From Myxococcus stipitatus (GTDB taxonomy: Bacteria > Myxococcota > Myxococcia > Myxococcales > Myxococcaceae): a stretch of 64,000 nucleotides of DNA. The notes below the pieces were generated by a model that made no database searches, had not been told where the DNA came from, and was given only the letters and a program-made list of their open reading frames with translations. Position 1 is the first letter of the stretch. Each line of letters starts with the position of its first letter. Below are positions 33,985 to 43,406 of the stretch, piece after piece. The stretch lies in assembly GCF_037414475.1 (NCBI RefSeq), contig NZ_CP147913.1, forward strand, positions 4,464,001 to 4,528,000. The letters are read 5' to 3'. Made by a program: the position numbers and the translations under genes.

Positions 33985-36447
33985 ATGAGTGGGACGACGC
34001 TGCCGCTCGCGACGGATGGCTCCAAGAGCCGGTCGCTGGGCAAGTATGAGGTTCTCAGCCGCCTGTCCACGGGCGGGATGGCGGAGATCTTCCTCGCGTC
34101 GCAGCGTGGACTGGCGGGCTTCCGCAAGCTCGTGGTGCTCAAGCAGATTCTCCCCGACATCCGAGGCGAGGAAGAGTTCATCCGGATGTTCCTGGACGAG
34201 GCCAAGGTCACGGCCGCGTTCAACCATCCGCACATCGCCCAGGTGTTCGACCTGGACATCGCGGAGGGTGAGCTGTTCCTGGCCATGGAGTTCGTGCCAG
34301 GGGCCACGCTGGTGGAGGTGGCGAAGGCGTGCCGGCAGGCCAACCACCCCATCCCCATGGGCTTCAGCCTGATGTCGGTGCGGGACACGGCCGTGGCGCT
34401 GCACTACGCGCACACCTTCACGGACCCGCTGGGCCGCCCCTCGCCCGTCATCCACCGGGACGTGGCGGAGAAGAACGTCATGGTGACGTACGAGGGCGTC
34501 ACCAAGCTGTTGGACTTCGGCATCGCCAAGAACCTGGCGCGCGCCAGCCGCACCGCGGTGGGCATGGTGAAGGGCACCAGCGGCTACATGTCGCCCGAGC
34601 AGATCATGGGCGAGCCGCTGGATGCGCGCAGCGACTTGTTCAGCCTGGGCGTGGTGTTGCACGAGCTGCTCACCGGCATGCGGTTGTTCTACGCGAAGCA
34701 GGCCGAGGCGATGATGAACGCGGTGCTGCGGTGCGACGTGACGCCGCCCTCGCGCACCAACAAGCAGATACCGCCGGAGCTGGACGCCATCGTCCTGCGC
34801 GCGCTGTCGAAGCGGCGCGAGGACCGCTATGCCTCCACGCTGGAGTTCGCCCGCGCCCTGGAGCGCGCGGTGGGCTCGCTCATCTGGCACCCCGAGCAGA
34901 GCAGCGAGCTGATGCGCCGCCTCTTCGCGGACCGGCGCGAGCAGACGCGTCAGCTCCTCATGGCGGGCCCCGCCAACGGCGACGCCACCAGCGAGACGAG
35001 CGTCGCGGCGATGCTCGCCAACGGAGGACTCCCCACCCCTGAAGCGCCCGAGCCTCCCACCGTCAACACCAACACGGGCCCACCGGAGCCTCGCCGTCCC
35101 TCCGTGTCGGTGCCCACGGTGAAGCAGCCGGGCACGCCTCCTCCGGCGCCACCTCCTCCGCGCCGGGCCACCACCACCGCGCAGCCGGCGACCACGCCGC
35201 CCCCGCCGCCTCCACCGGACCCGGAGCCTCGCAAGGCCGTGCTCCGCGCGCCGCCCCAGAAGCGGCTCACGTCCCGCTCCAACCCGGAGCCCGTCCGTCT
35301 GCCGCCGCCGCAGGAGTCCCCACCCCACTCGCCAGATGCGGCCGCTCTCGCGCGCACCCAGCCGGGACGCCCCGCGCTCTCCACACCGGCCCGCACGCCA
35401 CCGCCGCCGCCGGCCCAGGTCTCGCGGACCTCGGTCACGGAGGAGACGGTGGCCCGGCCTCGCTCCGGGCGCACCATGGACTCGCTGCGAGCGGTGCCTC
35501 CCGCGCCGCCGCCTCCTCCGGCCGAGCGCAAGCCCGAGGTCTCCGTGGCCCGCGCCCCCGCGCTCTCCGCGGAGCCCGGCGTCCAGGCGGGAGCTCCCGC
35601 GCGGAGGACTCCCGCGCCCGCCGCGCGCCGCAAGCCCCAAGCCCAGCTGGCCGCCTCCTTCCCCGCGCAAGCCGGACAGGAAGCCGAGGTCACCACCCGG
35701 CCCGCCCGCACCTTCCAGGACACCCGACGACCTCCCAAGGAGGAGTTTCACGAGGATGAGGACGCCCACGTCCACACCCAGCGCGGCGTGCCCGCCCTGG
35801 GCTCATCCAAGGGCTGGCTCAAGGCGGTCGCCGTGGTGCTCGTCCTCCTCGTCGCGGGCGCGGCGGCGGTGGTGGGACTGGGGCTCGACGGAGGCAAGGT
35901 CTCGTCCTGGCTTTCGCCCCCGCTGGAGCCCACCGGCAACCCCTCCAAGGTGGAGCGCACCCCGGTCCCCCGGCCCAACGCACCACCTCAGCAGCAGCCC
36001 CAGCCGCCCGAGTCCATCCCCGTCCCCCTCCCCGAGGACCCTGTCGAGGAGGACTCGAACGCGTCCGCCTCCGACGAGCCCGAGGACAAGAAGCGCTCCA
36101 CTTCGCGCAAGAGCCAGACGGGCAAGTCACGCACCAAGGAGAAGGACGCGACCTCCCGCTCGTCACGGTCCGTGACCTCCAAGACGGACACCGCGGGCGG
36201 GGTCCCGGCGGCTCCCACGGGCGGCCCTCCAGGCTCCCTCAGCCTGGCCACCGAGCCCCCTTCCAAGGTCTTCCTCGGCGGGCAGTCGCTCGGCACGACG
36301 CCGCTCTCCAAGGTGAGCCTGCCCTCTGGCCATCACGTGCTGAAGCTGGTGGGCGACGACGGCAAGGAGCTCCCGCTGCCCGTCGACATCAAGCCCGGAG
36401 AGAACAAGGTGCTGCGCATCCCCCTGGAGATGCTCTCGCAGCAGTAG
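33985..36447 (+). CDS. large Ser/Thr protein kinase with long Pro-rich linker and PEGA domain
   Basis: 820 aa. Kinase domain ~18-290: [13 protein letters not shown], Lys53, [11 protein letters not shown] (Asp159), LLDFGIAK (Asp177), [11 protein letters not shown]; catalytically complete, with the unusual HRDVAEKN loop shared with the kinase at 43984. Residues ~320-600 are a very Pro/Arg/Ala-rich, presumably disordered cytoplasmic linker. One transmembrane helix lies at ~610-632. An outer acidic/basic linker leads to a PEGA-like domain ~750-818 ([33 protein letters not shown]). It probably senses the envelope and signals inward. Followed by a hairpin terminator and then a secreted adhesin-like gene. 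Confidence 0.92.
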   Translation: MSGTTLPLATDGSKSRSLGKYEVLSRLSTGGMAEIFLASQRGLAGFRKLVVLKQILPDIRGEEEFIRMFLDEAKVTAAFNHPHIAQVFDLDIAEGELFLAMEFVPGATLVEVAKACRQANHPIPMGFSLMSVRDTAVALHYAHTFTDPLGRPSPVIHRDVAEKNVMVTYEGVTKLLDFGIAKNLARASRTAVGMVKGTSGYMSPEQIMGEPLDARSDLFSLGVVLHELLTGMRLFYAKQAEAMMNAVLRCDVTPPSRTNKQIPPELDAIVLRALSKRREDRYASTLEFARALERAVGSLIWHPEQSSELMRRLFADRREQTRQLLMAGPANGDATSETSVAAMLANGGLPTPEAPEPPTVNTNTGPPEPRRPSVSVPTVKQPGTPPPAPPPPRRATTTAQPATTPPPPPPPDPEPRKAVLRAPPQKRLTSRSNPEPVRLPPPQESPPHSPDAAALARTQPGRPALSTPARTPPPPPAQVSRTSVTEETVARPRSGRTMDSLRAVPPAPPPPPAERKPEVSVARAPALSAEPGVQAGAPARRTPAPAARRKPQAQLAASFPAQAGQEAEVTTRPARTFQDTRRPPKEEFHEDEDAHVHTQRGVPALGSSKGWLKAVAVVLVLLVAGAAAVVGLGLDGGKVSSWLSPPLEPTGNPSKVERTPVPRPNAPPQQQPQPPESIPVPLPEDPVEEDSNASASDEPEDKKRSTSRKSQTGKSRTKEKDATSRSSRSVTSKTDTAGGVPAAPTGGPPGSLSLATEPPSKVFLGGQSLGTTPLSKVSLPSGHHVLKLVGDDGKELPLPVDIKPGENKVLRIPLEMLSQQ

Positions 36448-36486
36448 TTCGCGGTCCCGACGCAATCGTTCAGGTGGCCCGTCCGT

Positions 36487-36518
36487 AGCCCGGCACGTGA
36501 CGGGGCCCATGCCGGGCT
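36487..36518 (+). terminator. terminator hairpin after the large PEGA kinase
   Basis: Perfect 9-bp inverted repeat AGCCCGGCA / TGCCGGGCT with a 14-nt loop, 40 bp after the kinase stop and before the next gene at 36541. It probably separates the two transcripts. No T-run. Confidence 0.6.
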
Positions 36519-36540
36519 CCAGTGCCTCGAGGAAGCCGCC

Positions 36541-37251
36541 ATGAAGACCGCCCGCATGACCCTGCTCGTCCCCATGCTCATGTTCGCGAGTGCCTCGTTC
36601 GCGGATGATTCACGGACGACCGAGACGCGCGAGGTCTCCGACTTCAAGTCCGTCTCCGTGGGCCATGGCATCAAGGCCCAGGTGAAGGTCGGCCCCAAGT
36701 CGGTCCGGCTCGAGGGGCCGGCGGACAAGCTGGCGCAGCTGAAGCTCGTCGTGAAGGACGGCGAGCTCACCACCCAGATGGAGCGAGGCAACTTCTTCAA
36801 GGGCATGCAGAACGGCCGCATCACCCTCTACATCTCCAACCCCCGCGTGGAGGGCGTGAGCGCCAGCGGCGGCAGCCACGTGGAAGCCGACGCCACCGCC
36901 TCCGAGGAGTTCTCCGCCGAGGCCAGCGGCGGCGCGGCCCTCAACATCCGGGACATCAACGCGGACAAGCTGGAGATCGAGGCCAGCGGTGGCGCCGTCG
37001 TCAACCTGTCGGGTCGCGCGCGGGACATGGAAGTGGAGGCCAGCGGCGGCTCCATCATCAAGGCCCGGGACATCAGGAGCCTGAGGACGCTCGAGGTGGA
37101 GGCCAGCGGTGGCTCGCAGTTGGAGGCGAACCCGTCCGAGGAGATCTCCGTCGAGGCCTCGGGTGGCTCCACCATCCAGTGTGACACCCGTCCTCCGCGC
37201 ACCAAGGTGAAGGCGGGCGGTGGCAGCCGCGTCATCTACACGAAGGACTGA
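36541..37251 (+). CDS. secreted protein with head-GIN (DUF2807) domain
   Basis: 236 aa. Signal peptide MKTARMTLLVPMLMFASASFA-D. The remainder is a regular beta-helix-like repeat in which the phrase VEASGGS or close variants (SASGGSH, AEASGGAA, IEASGGAV, VEASGGSI, VEASGGSQ, VEASGGST) recurs about every 20-24 residues, the hallmark of the putative auto-transporter adhesin head GIN domain. Each repeat carries a buried Ser/Ala ladder. Probably periplasmic or surface-exposed; role unknown. GAGGAAG lies 5 nt before the ATG. Confidence 0.85.
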   Translation: MKTARMTLLVPMLMFASASFADDSRTTETREVSDFKSVSVGHGIKAQVKVGPKSVRLEGPADKLAQLKLVVKDGELTTQMERGNFFKGMQNGRITLYISNPRVEGVSASGGSHVEADATASEEFSAEASGGAALNIRDINADKLEIEASGGAVVNLSGRARDMEVEASGGSIIKARDIRSLRTLEVEASGGSQLEANPSEEISVEASGGSTIQCDTRPPRTKVKAGGGSRVIYTKD

Positions 37252-37841
37252 GCACCAGGCAGGCGGGCCTCACCTTCGGTGGCTCCGGAAGGTGACGAGG
37301 TGACTCGGGCCCCAGGGAATCTCTTCCCCCCGGGGCCCGAGCAGGCCCCCCACGCTGCAACGGAGCCGCCGCACGCCGGACCTCCAAGGTCGTCCGGGCA
37401 ACCGCACTCCTTCCACACAAGCGCCGGGACCAAGGGGGTGCATCCCGAGCGGGCCTCGCATGGGCAACGTGGAACACGTCCACGTCTTTCAACGTCAACG
37501 ATGCCCGAAGAATATCGGGTACGCGGGGCATGTCCACCCGCAGGGTCGGTGACGCGGGGGGTGCCGTGTCAGGCCGGGTTCCAGAGCGGCCAAGGGCGGG
37601 TCGTATTCACCACCCGTCCGAGGACTTCTTCTTGGATTTCGAGCACGAGCAATTGACAGCACACCTCCACACCCGCTAGCCGCGCGCGAGCCCCACGCGG
37701 GACTTGATGCATGATTCATGACGCACCTGGGCTCCCGGCCACGCATCCGGTGAAACACACCCAGACGCCGCGCCTTGTGGAGAAGTTGGGGATGACGTCG
37801 GCGTTGTCGGTCCTGTCCACGGCGTTGACGTCCGCGGCGCG
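37252..37841. other. long non-coding stretch
   Basis: 590 bp between the GIN-domain gene and the broken SRPBCC gene. No supported gene in either direction. The first 100 bp hold two hairpins (annotated below). The rest shows no recognised motif; part may be the decayed front of the following pseudogene. Confidence 0.45.
37271..37341 (+). terminator. double hairpin after the GIN-domain gene
   Basis: Two stems in tandem: CACCTTC/GAAGGTG (37271-37277 with 37288-37294) and CTCGGGCCCC/GGGGCCCGAG (37304-37313 with 37332-37341, 18-nt loop). They start 20 bp after the stop at 37251. The second perfect 10-bp stem is the likely terminator. Confidence 0.6.
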
Positions 37842-38965
37842 GTGAACCCGCTCGAAGTCACGGCGGATGGGGGGTTTGCAACGCGCCCGAATGCCAGCGC
37901 GAGGTGCTCTGGCACACGGCGCGGCATCTCATCTACGCGCTGCAGTTCCTCTGGGTGCCGCACATGCGCTTCCAGGGGTGGGCGCTGGGGTTGCTCGTGG
38001 TCCTCTACACCGCGGACGTGGTGGTGGCCTTCGCGGACGTCTGGGAGGAGCGAGACAGCCGAGCCTCCCAGGGAGGTCTCCCCCGAGGTGAGTACTTCAT
38101 GCACGTGGTGCTCAGCGTGCTGGTGGGGCTCTACCTCATGGCCACCTTCCAGGCCGTGTGGACGGACCGGTTGCTGCCCACGGGCCTGCGCCTGGACCCA
38201 CCCGCCGTGCCCGGCGTCCTGCGCGGGTTGATGACGGTCATGGGCGCGACGGCGCTCCTCACCTTCGGAAAGGACCTGGCGCGGTGGCGGGCCTTCCGCC
38301 GCCAGCCCCGGGCGATTCCAACGCGACAACCCTCGCTCCAACGGATTGTCGTGGAGGTGCTCATCCCCGCGCCGGTGGAGACCGTCTGGGAGCGCACCCA
38401 GGACCCCGGGCTGCACACGGCCTGGGACATCCGCTTCACGTCCATCCGCGCGCTGTCGGAGCAGGATGCCCGGGGCTTCCACCTGATGGACTACCGGACA
38501 CACGTGGGCTTCGGACTCGAGGTCGTCGGGTGGGGCCGCTACCTGGCGAGCAGCCTCCACCAACGCTCCGTCTTCGAGTTCGGCGCCGACGACTGACGCA
38601 GCCTCATCCTGCGAGGGCGCGGCGTGTGGCTCTATGAGCGCCGGCCCGAGGGGACGTTCTTCAAGACTGTCTTCGACTACGAGACGCGCCACGGCGTGCT
38701 GGGGGAGATGCTCGACGCGGTGCTGTTCCGTCCCTTCATGCGGCTGGGCACCGAGTGGGGCTTCGAGACGCTGCGGCGATGGTGCGCGGGGGACGCGCTC
38801 GCTCCGAAGCGCAGGCGCTCGCGGTGGCGCGTGGGTGTGTTCTTCGTGGCGAGGATGCTCGGCAAGCCTCCCGCGCCGGGCGCGGCGCGGAGCTGGCTGG
38901 GCAGTGGTGGCGCCACCGAGGGACAGGCGCGTCCCTGTGGAGAACTTGTGGAGGCCTCGTCATGA
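37842..38965 (+). pseudogene. membrane/SRPBCC-domain protein interrupted by in-frame TGA
   Basis: From a GTG at 37904 the frame encodes about four transmembrane helices (LIYALQFLWVPHM..., LGLLVVLYTADVVVAFADVW, MHVVLSVLVGLYLMATFQAVW, LMTVMGATALLTFGKDL). Then comes the first half of an SRPBCC ligand-binding domain (IVVEVLIPAPVETVWERTQDPG) until a TGA at 38594-38596. In the same frame the second half continues without loss (RSLILRGRGVWLYERRPEGTFFKTVFDYETRHGVLGE... FRPFMRLGTEWGFETLRRW). One stop therefore splits a ~353-aa protein. Just upstream, from 37842, another frame reads NPLEVTADGGFATRPNA, which may be the lost N-terminus separated by a second frameshift near 37895. Either a decayed gene or one read through at TGA-C. 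Confidence 0.7.
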
Positions 38966-40341
38966 ACGCGGATGCGATGCAGGCCCTGTCGTTGGGACGG
39001 GAGGGTCGGGCATGTATTGGACGGAGTGACACGCGCGGCTTCGAGCTCCGCCACCGCGCCTGCCGCCGGGCCTTGGTGTTGATCGCGGACTTCTATCGCG
39101 CGAACCCGTGCCGCATGGCCCGGGTGCATCTGCTGGCCGCGAGCGCCGTCACCCTGAGCCGCTTCTGGGGGGTGTCCGAGCCCTTCGCCCGCCTGGGCGC
39201 CGCCGTCATGCCCGTGAACGGCCGGGGCTGTCCTCGCACGCCGGAATGGAAGTCCTATGCGAAGGCCTGCGCGGACAACCTGCCCATGGAGGTCCGGGAT
39301 GAGCGCTGGATTGAGGCGCACATGCGGGACGTCGCGAGGGCCCGGGAGCTGGGATACGAGGCCGGGTTCCTCGACGAGGCGCGGGCCCATGCGCACGAGC
39401 CCCTGTGGCGCTTGCTGGTCCAGCACGTGGAGATGACGCTGGGCGCGCGCTTGTTCGACCAGCCCGCCCTCGCGGGTGCCGTCCCGGGTGAGACAGCCAT
39501 CGCTCACGGGCTGGCGCTGTCCTTGTCGCGCATGTTGAGCGCCTGCTGGAGCCTGCTGCGTCACTACGCCTTCGCCACCGTGCGCGCGCTGTGCATGCCG
39601 CGTTGGGCCCATGACGAGGGCCTGGTGGGTGAGCGGCGCGCGGCGTGGCTGTTGCTGTGGAGCTTCTTCACCGCGTGGACCGCGGCCAGCGTCTATCGCC
39701 GAGGGGTGAAGGCCGTGCATCGCGGACAGCGCACCCGTCCTTCGGATGTGTGGCCCTTGCTCGCGTCCGCGCTGGGCCCGGAGGTGTCTGAAGTGGACCC
39801 TCGCGTCCGCCGCTTCTACGCCAACCCGGGGGCCTGGAACACGCGCGCCTCGGTGGTGTTCTCATCGCGGCCCGCGCGCATGTTGGCGTGGGTGGCCACG
39901 TGGTTGTCCGGCCAGGGCCTCTTCGAGCACGGCCCCCGCACCTTCCCGGGACGCTTCCTCACCTTCCGCCGCGCCGACGGCTCCATGCACTTCGTCCGGG
40001 AGCTGTACTGCGATGGTGTGCTGCGGAGGTTCGACTCGGACTTCGTCGTGCGCGGCGGCCGGCTGCACGAGGTGTTCGTCGAGCACGGGCTGGACCTGGA
40101 GCTGGACGTCTCCGTGCTGGAGGACGGGGGCATCCGCTTGCGAGGTGGCACGCTGCGCTGGCGCGGACTGCGGCTGCCTCCCTTCGGACGCGGCGTCGAG
40201 TTCCGCATCCATCCCGCCCCGGATGACTCCGAGCGCGTGGACATCATCGGGACGTTTGGCCGTGGCGGCATGGCGTCCGAGGCCCCTCTGGGCCGCATCC
40301 ACTACGAGGCGTGGCTCGCGCCCGAGGTGGGCGTCGGATGA
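38962..40341 (+). CDS. protein with DUF4166-like C-terminal domain, function unknown
   Basis: 459 aa. The start overlaps the stop of the preceding broken gene (ATGA), so the two were translationally coupled. The N-terminal half (~1-290) is rich in His, Arg and Trp with one or two hydrophobic stretches (LLWSFFTAWTAASVY), no recognised family. The C-terminal ~180 residues (FYANPGAWNTRASV... RTFPGRFLTFRRADGSMHFVREL...GGRLHEVFVEHGLDLEL) follow the DUF4166 pattern, a domain often fused to saccharopine-dehydrogenase-like or SRPBCC proteins. Coupling with an SRPBCC protein supports a joint role, perhaps on a lipid-like ligand. Function unknown. Confidence 0.65.
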   Translation: MNADAMQALSLGREGRACIGRSDTRGFELRHRACRRALVLIADFYRANPCRMARVHLLAASAVTLSRFWGVSEPFARLGAAVMPVNGRGCPRTPEWKSYAKACADNLPMEVRDERWIEAHMRDVARARELGYEAGFLDEARAHAHEPLWRLLVQHVEMTLGARLFDQPALAGAVPGETAIAHGLALSLSRMLSACWSLLRHYAFATVRALCMPRWAHDEGLVGERRAAWLLLWSFFTAWTAASVYRRGVKAVHRGQRTRPSDVWPLLASALGPEVSEVDPRVRRFYANPGAWNTRASVVFSSRPARMLAWVATWLSGQGLFEHGPRTFPGRFLTFRRADGSMHFVRELYCDGVLRRFDSDFVVRGGRLHEVFVEHGLDLELDVSVLEDGGIRLRGGTLRWRGLRLPPFGRGVEFRIHPAPDDSERVDIIGTFGRGGMASEAPLGRIHYEAWLAPEVGVG

Positions 40342-40350
40342 CGGGGTGCC

Positions 40351-42543
40351 TCAGTGGTCGGAGCCCTCGTGGTGGTCATGCCCCGGGCCACCAAAAGTCC
40401 CGGGCCAGGGTTCATGCGCGGGGAGCAGGCCCGGCATGGGGAAGCGATGGAAGCGCGCATGGCTGCTGTAGGCGAACGGCGGATCGCATTCGCCGCACGT
40501 CTCCGCGCCGTCCATCAGCAGCAGGGCGCCGGGTGCCAGCTCGAGCAGCTGCGGAATCGTGTGGGCCGCGTAGTCGAGCCGGCATTGGAATGCCTCGCGT
40601 CCGTCCGTCATGTGGATGCCCACCAGCAGTGACTGGTCGTCACGGGTGTCCTTGGCCGTCGTGAGCACCACGGTTCGAGGGGGAAGCCCGGGGGCCTCGG
40701 GCCAGGTGGCCAGCCGCAGCTCCTTCGAGGTGAAGACCTGATTCGCGTGCAGTGAGTACGTCCACGCCGTGTCCAGGCCCGGCAGCGCGAAGCCCTTGAG
40801 CTCCGTCGCGACCAGAGGGGAAGGCGAGTCGGCGTTCACCGTGGTCCCCGGCGCGCTGGGCACCATCCGCTCTCGCGTGGCCACCGCGCGTCCGAAGGGC
40901 CGCGAAATCGCCGCCGTCATCGAGCCATCCCGAGTGCTCAGCGCCTGCGTGCCCTTCTCGGGGAAGAGCAGCCCATCGACCACGGCGAGCTCCCCCGCGT
41001 CTATCGGCTGCGACGTGCGCCAGCGTGGCACTCCGTCCGAGGAGAACGCCATGAACAGCGAGGGCGAGCCCGGGCGCAGGGGGGCCTCCAGGTTCAGCGT
41101 CGGACCGAAGGCGACATACAAATCCCCCACCGCGTCGGAGACGACGCCGAAGGGATGCGGGTGGTCGCACTCGGACAGCATCGGGTCCGTGAGCTCCTGC
41201 GCGGACACCATCTGCCCGTGAGCATCCAGCACCACCAGGAAGTACATGCGGCATTTCGTGTCGCGGCCCCGCTCCGCGGGATAGGCCTCGAAGAGCGCCG
41301 CCAGCCGGTCCGGTGCCATCACCGCCAACCGCGCCAGGAAGAGGCTGGCCGTGCGCCGCTCGATATCGGGCCGCGCCTGGGCCAGGGAGAACGTCCAGCG
41401 GGGCACGCCCGTGTAGCGCTCCACCAGCGACACCTTGCCGTCGGCGGGCAGGTCCATGCACAACAGGCGGCCGTTCCACAGCATGCAGCGTCGAGCCGTG
41501 TCGCTGCTGACCAACGGCGAGGGCGCCGCCGCGTCCAGCAGCGCGGACGCGTAGAAGCCCGCGAGCGTCACGTCGCCCTCGGGCCCCACCAGCAGGTCAT
41601 GCAGGCTCCTCCGAATCCCGAAGGCGTCGAGGTTCCAGTCCGTGGGCAGGGCCACCGCGGAGGGGCGCTCACACACGGACCCTCGGCAGCGGCCCTCCGC
41701 CTGACAGGGACTGGCCGCCTCGCACACGAAGCCGTCCGGGAGGTTGCGCCGCGCGCACACGCCTTCCACGCACACGTCGGCGGCATCACAGCCGCGCTCC
41801 GTTCCGCAGAAGGTTCCATCCGGTGCGTCCACGAGGGCACAGCCGACCTTCGGGTCGCACGTCCCCACCTGACAGGCCCCCGCCCCGGGACACGGCGGCG
41901 CGGGCACCGCGGAGCAGCCATCCAACACGTGACACACGTCCGTGGTGCAGGCATTGCCGTCATCACACGGACGCTCGTGTCCCTTGCACCGTCCCTGCTG
42001 ACACGTGGCCAGGGTGAGGCAGGCATTGCCCGGGTCACACGCGGTGCCATCCGCAAGCGCCGTCTCCACGCAGCGCTCGGTGACGGGGTCGAACCTCGTG
42101 GAGGCACACGTCGGGGCCACGCAATCCGGTATCGGCCGCGCCTCGCCCGACAGCACCAGCTCCACGTGGCCACCGTCCGACGCGGTGCCCATGAGCCGCG
42201 TCTCGAAGGTTCCCGTGGCCTGGGGGCTGAAGCGCAGCCGCACGGGCACTTCGTCCGAGGCCACATGCACGGGTGGCGCGTCCATCAACGAGAACGGCGC
42301 ATCCACCTGGGTCCAGGTGACTTCCAGCGGAGCGCGCCCCGCGTTCATCACCCGCACCTCGGCTTCGCGTGTTCCACCGGGATACGTCACCGGGAACGCG
42401 AGCCGTTCGTGAGACAAACGCAGCCGGCCCTGTGCCCCCGTCAGGCCTCGCTCATCGCGGCACGCCGTGGCTCCCGTGCCCAGCATCGCCGCCAGCAGGA
42501 GGAGCATCCACCCCCTCCCGACCGCTCTCGTCGCGCGCGCCAT
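40351..42543 (-). CDS. Cys-rich lipoprotein with Ig-like (HYDIN/ASH) domain and propeller-like C-terminus
   Basis: About 730 aa from the ATG at 42543, preceded by GGAGG at 5 nt. A signal ending in GATAC gives a lipoprotein Cys near residue 28. Residues ~38-135 resemble an ASH/HYDIN-type Ig-like fold (LRLSHERLAFPVTYPGG...). Residues ~140-300 contain ~24 cysteines in short repeats such as CDDGNACTTDVCHVLDGC and DGTACDPGNAC, a pattern common in myxobacterial surface proteins. Residues ~310-700 look like a beta-propeller (LVGPEGDVTLAGFYAS, VVSDAVGDLYVAFGP). The end is His-rich (GPGHDHHEGSDH), possibly metal-binding. Outer-membrane or surface-located; function unknown. Confidence 0.7.
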   Translation of the reverse strand: MARATRAVGRGWMLLLLAAMLGTGATACRDERGLTGAQGRLRLSHERLAFPVTYPGGTREAEVRVMNAGRAPLEVTWTQVDAPFSLMDAPPVHVASDEVPVRLRFSPQATGTFETRLMGTASDGGHVELVLSGEARPIPDCVAPTCASTRFDPVTERCVETALADGTACDPGNACLTLATCQQGRCKGHERPCDDGNACTTDVCHVLDGCSAVPAPPCPGAGACQVGTCDPKVGCALVDAPDGTFCGTERGCDAADVCVEGVCARRNLPDGFVCEAASPCQAEGRCRGSVCERPSAVALPTDWNLDAFGIRRSLHDLLVGPEGDVTLAGFYASALLDAAAPSPLVSSDTARRCMLWNGRLLCMDLPADGKVSLVERYTGVPRWTFSLAQARPDIERRTASLFLARLAVMAPDRLAALFEAYPAERGRDTKCRMYFLVVLDAHGQMVSAQELTDPMLSECDHPHPFGVVSDAVGDLYVAFGPTLNLEAPLRPGSPSLFMAFSSDGVPRWRTSQPIDAGELAVVDGLLFPEKGTQALSTRDGSMTAAISRPFGRAVATRERMVPSAPGTTVNADSPSPLVATELKGFALPGLDTAWTYSLHANQVFTSKELRLATWPEAPGLPPRTVVLTTAKDTRDDQSLLVGIHMTDGREAFQCRLDYAAHTIPQLLELAPGALLLMDGAETCGECDPPFAYSSHARFHRFPMPGLLPAHEPWPGTFGGPGHDHHEGSDH

Positions 42544-42799
42544 GGGCACCTCCCCCGAGTCCCCGAGTCCTCGAGCCGAAGTCCGCCTATAGGCACGCCC
42601 CCGGGAGGATGCGAGGGGTAGGCCGCGCCGTGCTGTCCTCCAACCAGGAAGGCGCCCGGGGGCTTCGCCACCCCGTCAACACTTCAGGGTTCTCCCGGGA
42701 TGGGCCTGTGACTTTTTCAGACATTCATCACGGCCCGGCCGCAACCGCGCGGAATGGTTGAGTCCTCAAAAGGTACGATTCTCGCAGTTGGCCCCCGGC

Positions 42800-43087
42800 A
42801 TGACTTCCGTCGCCGACGCGGATCCCACCCCCTTCTCGCGAGCCTTCACCGTCATCATCCCATGCGGCCTGCGGGGCAGCGTGGATGGCCTGCCGCCTCA
42901 GACGCGACAAGCCTTGCTCTCGGAGCTGTTTCGCATGGCCTCACGGGCGCACCAGGAACAGGGCCTTCCGTCGGCGCCCCGAGTGACCTGTCTGGACCTG
43001 GAGGGTTGTCACGCCACCGTGGAAGTGGACCTGTCCCGCTCCCGGCTGACGCTGGCCGGGCTCACCCGGATACGCGCGCTGGGCTGA
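42800..43087 (+). CDS. small protein of unknown function
   Basis: About 95 aa from the ATG at 42800; a TTG at 42758 would add 14 residues and is less likely. Composition and codon third-position GC are gene-like and the sequence is not repetitive, but no family is recognised. The segment RVTCLDLEGCHATVEVDLSRSRLTLAGL looks like two beta strands. It is followed 22 bp later by another small gene on the same strand. It might be a spurious call. Confidence 0.5.
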   Translation: MTSVADADPTPFSRAFTVIIPCGLRGSVDGLPPQTRQALLSELFRMASRAHQEQGLPSAPRVTCLDLEGCHATVEVDLSRSRLTLAGLTRIRALG

Positions 43088-43109
43088 TGCCCGGTGGCAT
43101 GGGGAAGCG

Positions 43110-43406
43110 ATGTCTCGGAGATCCGCCTACGAGGAGTCCTGGGACCTCACCTACCTGATGGAACAGCTCCGCGAGCTCATCAGCCTGGACCTCCCATTGG
43201 ATGACACGCTCTCCCATGAATTGGAGGGCACGCTCACGCGGCTGGTGATGCGCCACCAGCGGCTGAGAGGCCTCCACCACCGGGCCGGCACGGAGGACCC
43301 GGACGAGGACCTCCAGGTCATCCACGAGGACCTCGAGCACACGGACCTGGAGCTGCTCACGACCCTGCCCGGACTCCTGGAGCGACTGCGCGACGTCCTC
43401 CTGTGA
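43110..43406 (+). CDS. small acidic helical protein of unknown function
   Basis: 98 aa, Leu/Glu/Asp-rich and probably all-helical (YLMEQLRELISLDLPLDDTLSHELEGTLTRLVMRHQRL, ...ELLTTLPGLLERLRDVLL). GGGGAAG precedes the ATG by 3 nt. No signal, membrane segment or Cys. Not recognised. It probably shares a transcript with the preceding small gene. Confidence 0.6.
   Translation: MSRRSAYEESWDLTYLMEQLRELISLDLPLDDTLSHELEGTLTRLVMRHQRLRGLHHRAGTEDPDEDLQVIHEDLEHTDLELLTTLPGLLERLRDVLL

Noticed and set aside
33835..35775. 646-codon minus-strand frame opposite the large kinase
   Set aside because: Composition mirrors the Pro-rich linker of the kinase on the other strand; no independent signal.
38594..38596. 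TGA as a selenocysteine codon
   Set aside because: No selenocysteine-insertion hairpin is obvious just after it and the SRPBCC fold has no redox Cys there; a nonsense mutation is simpler.
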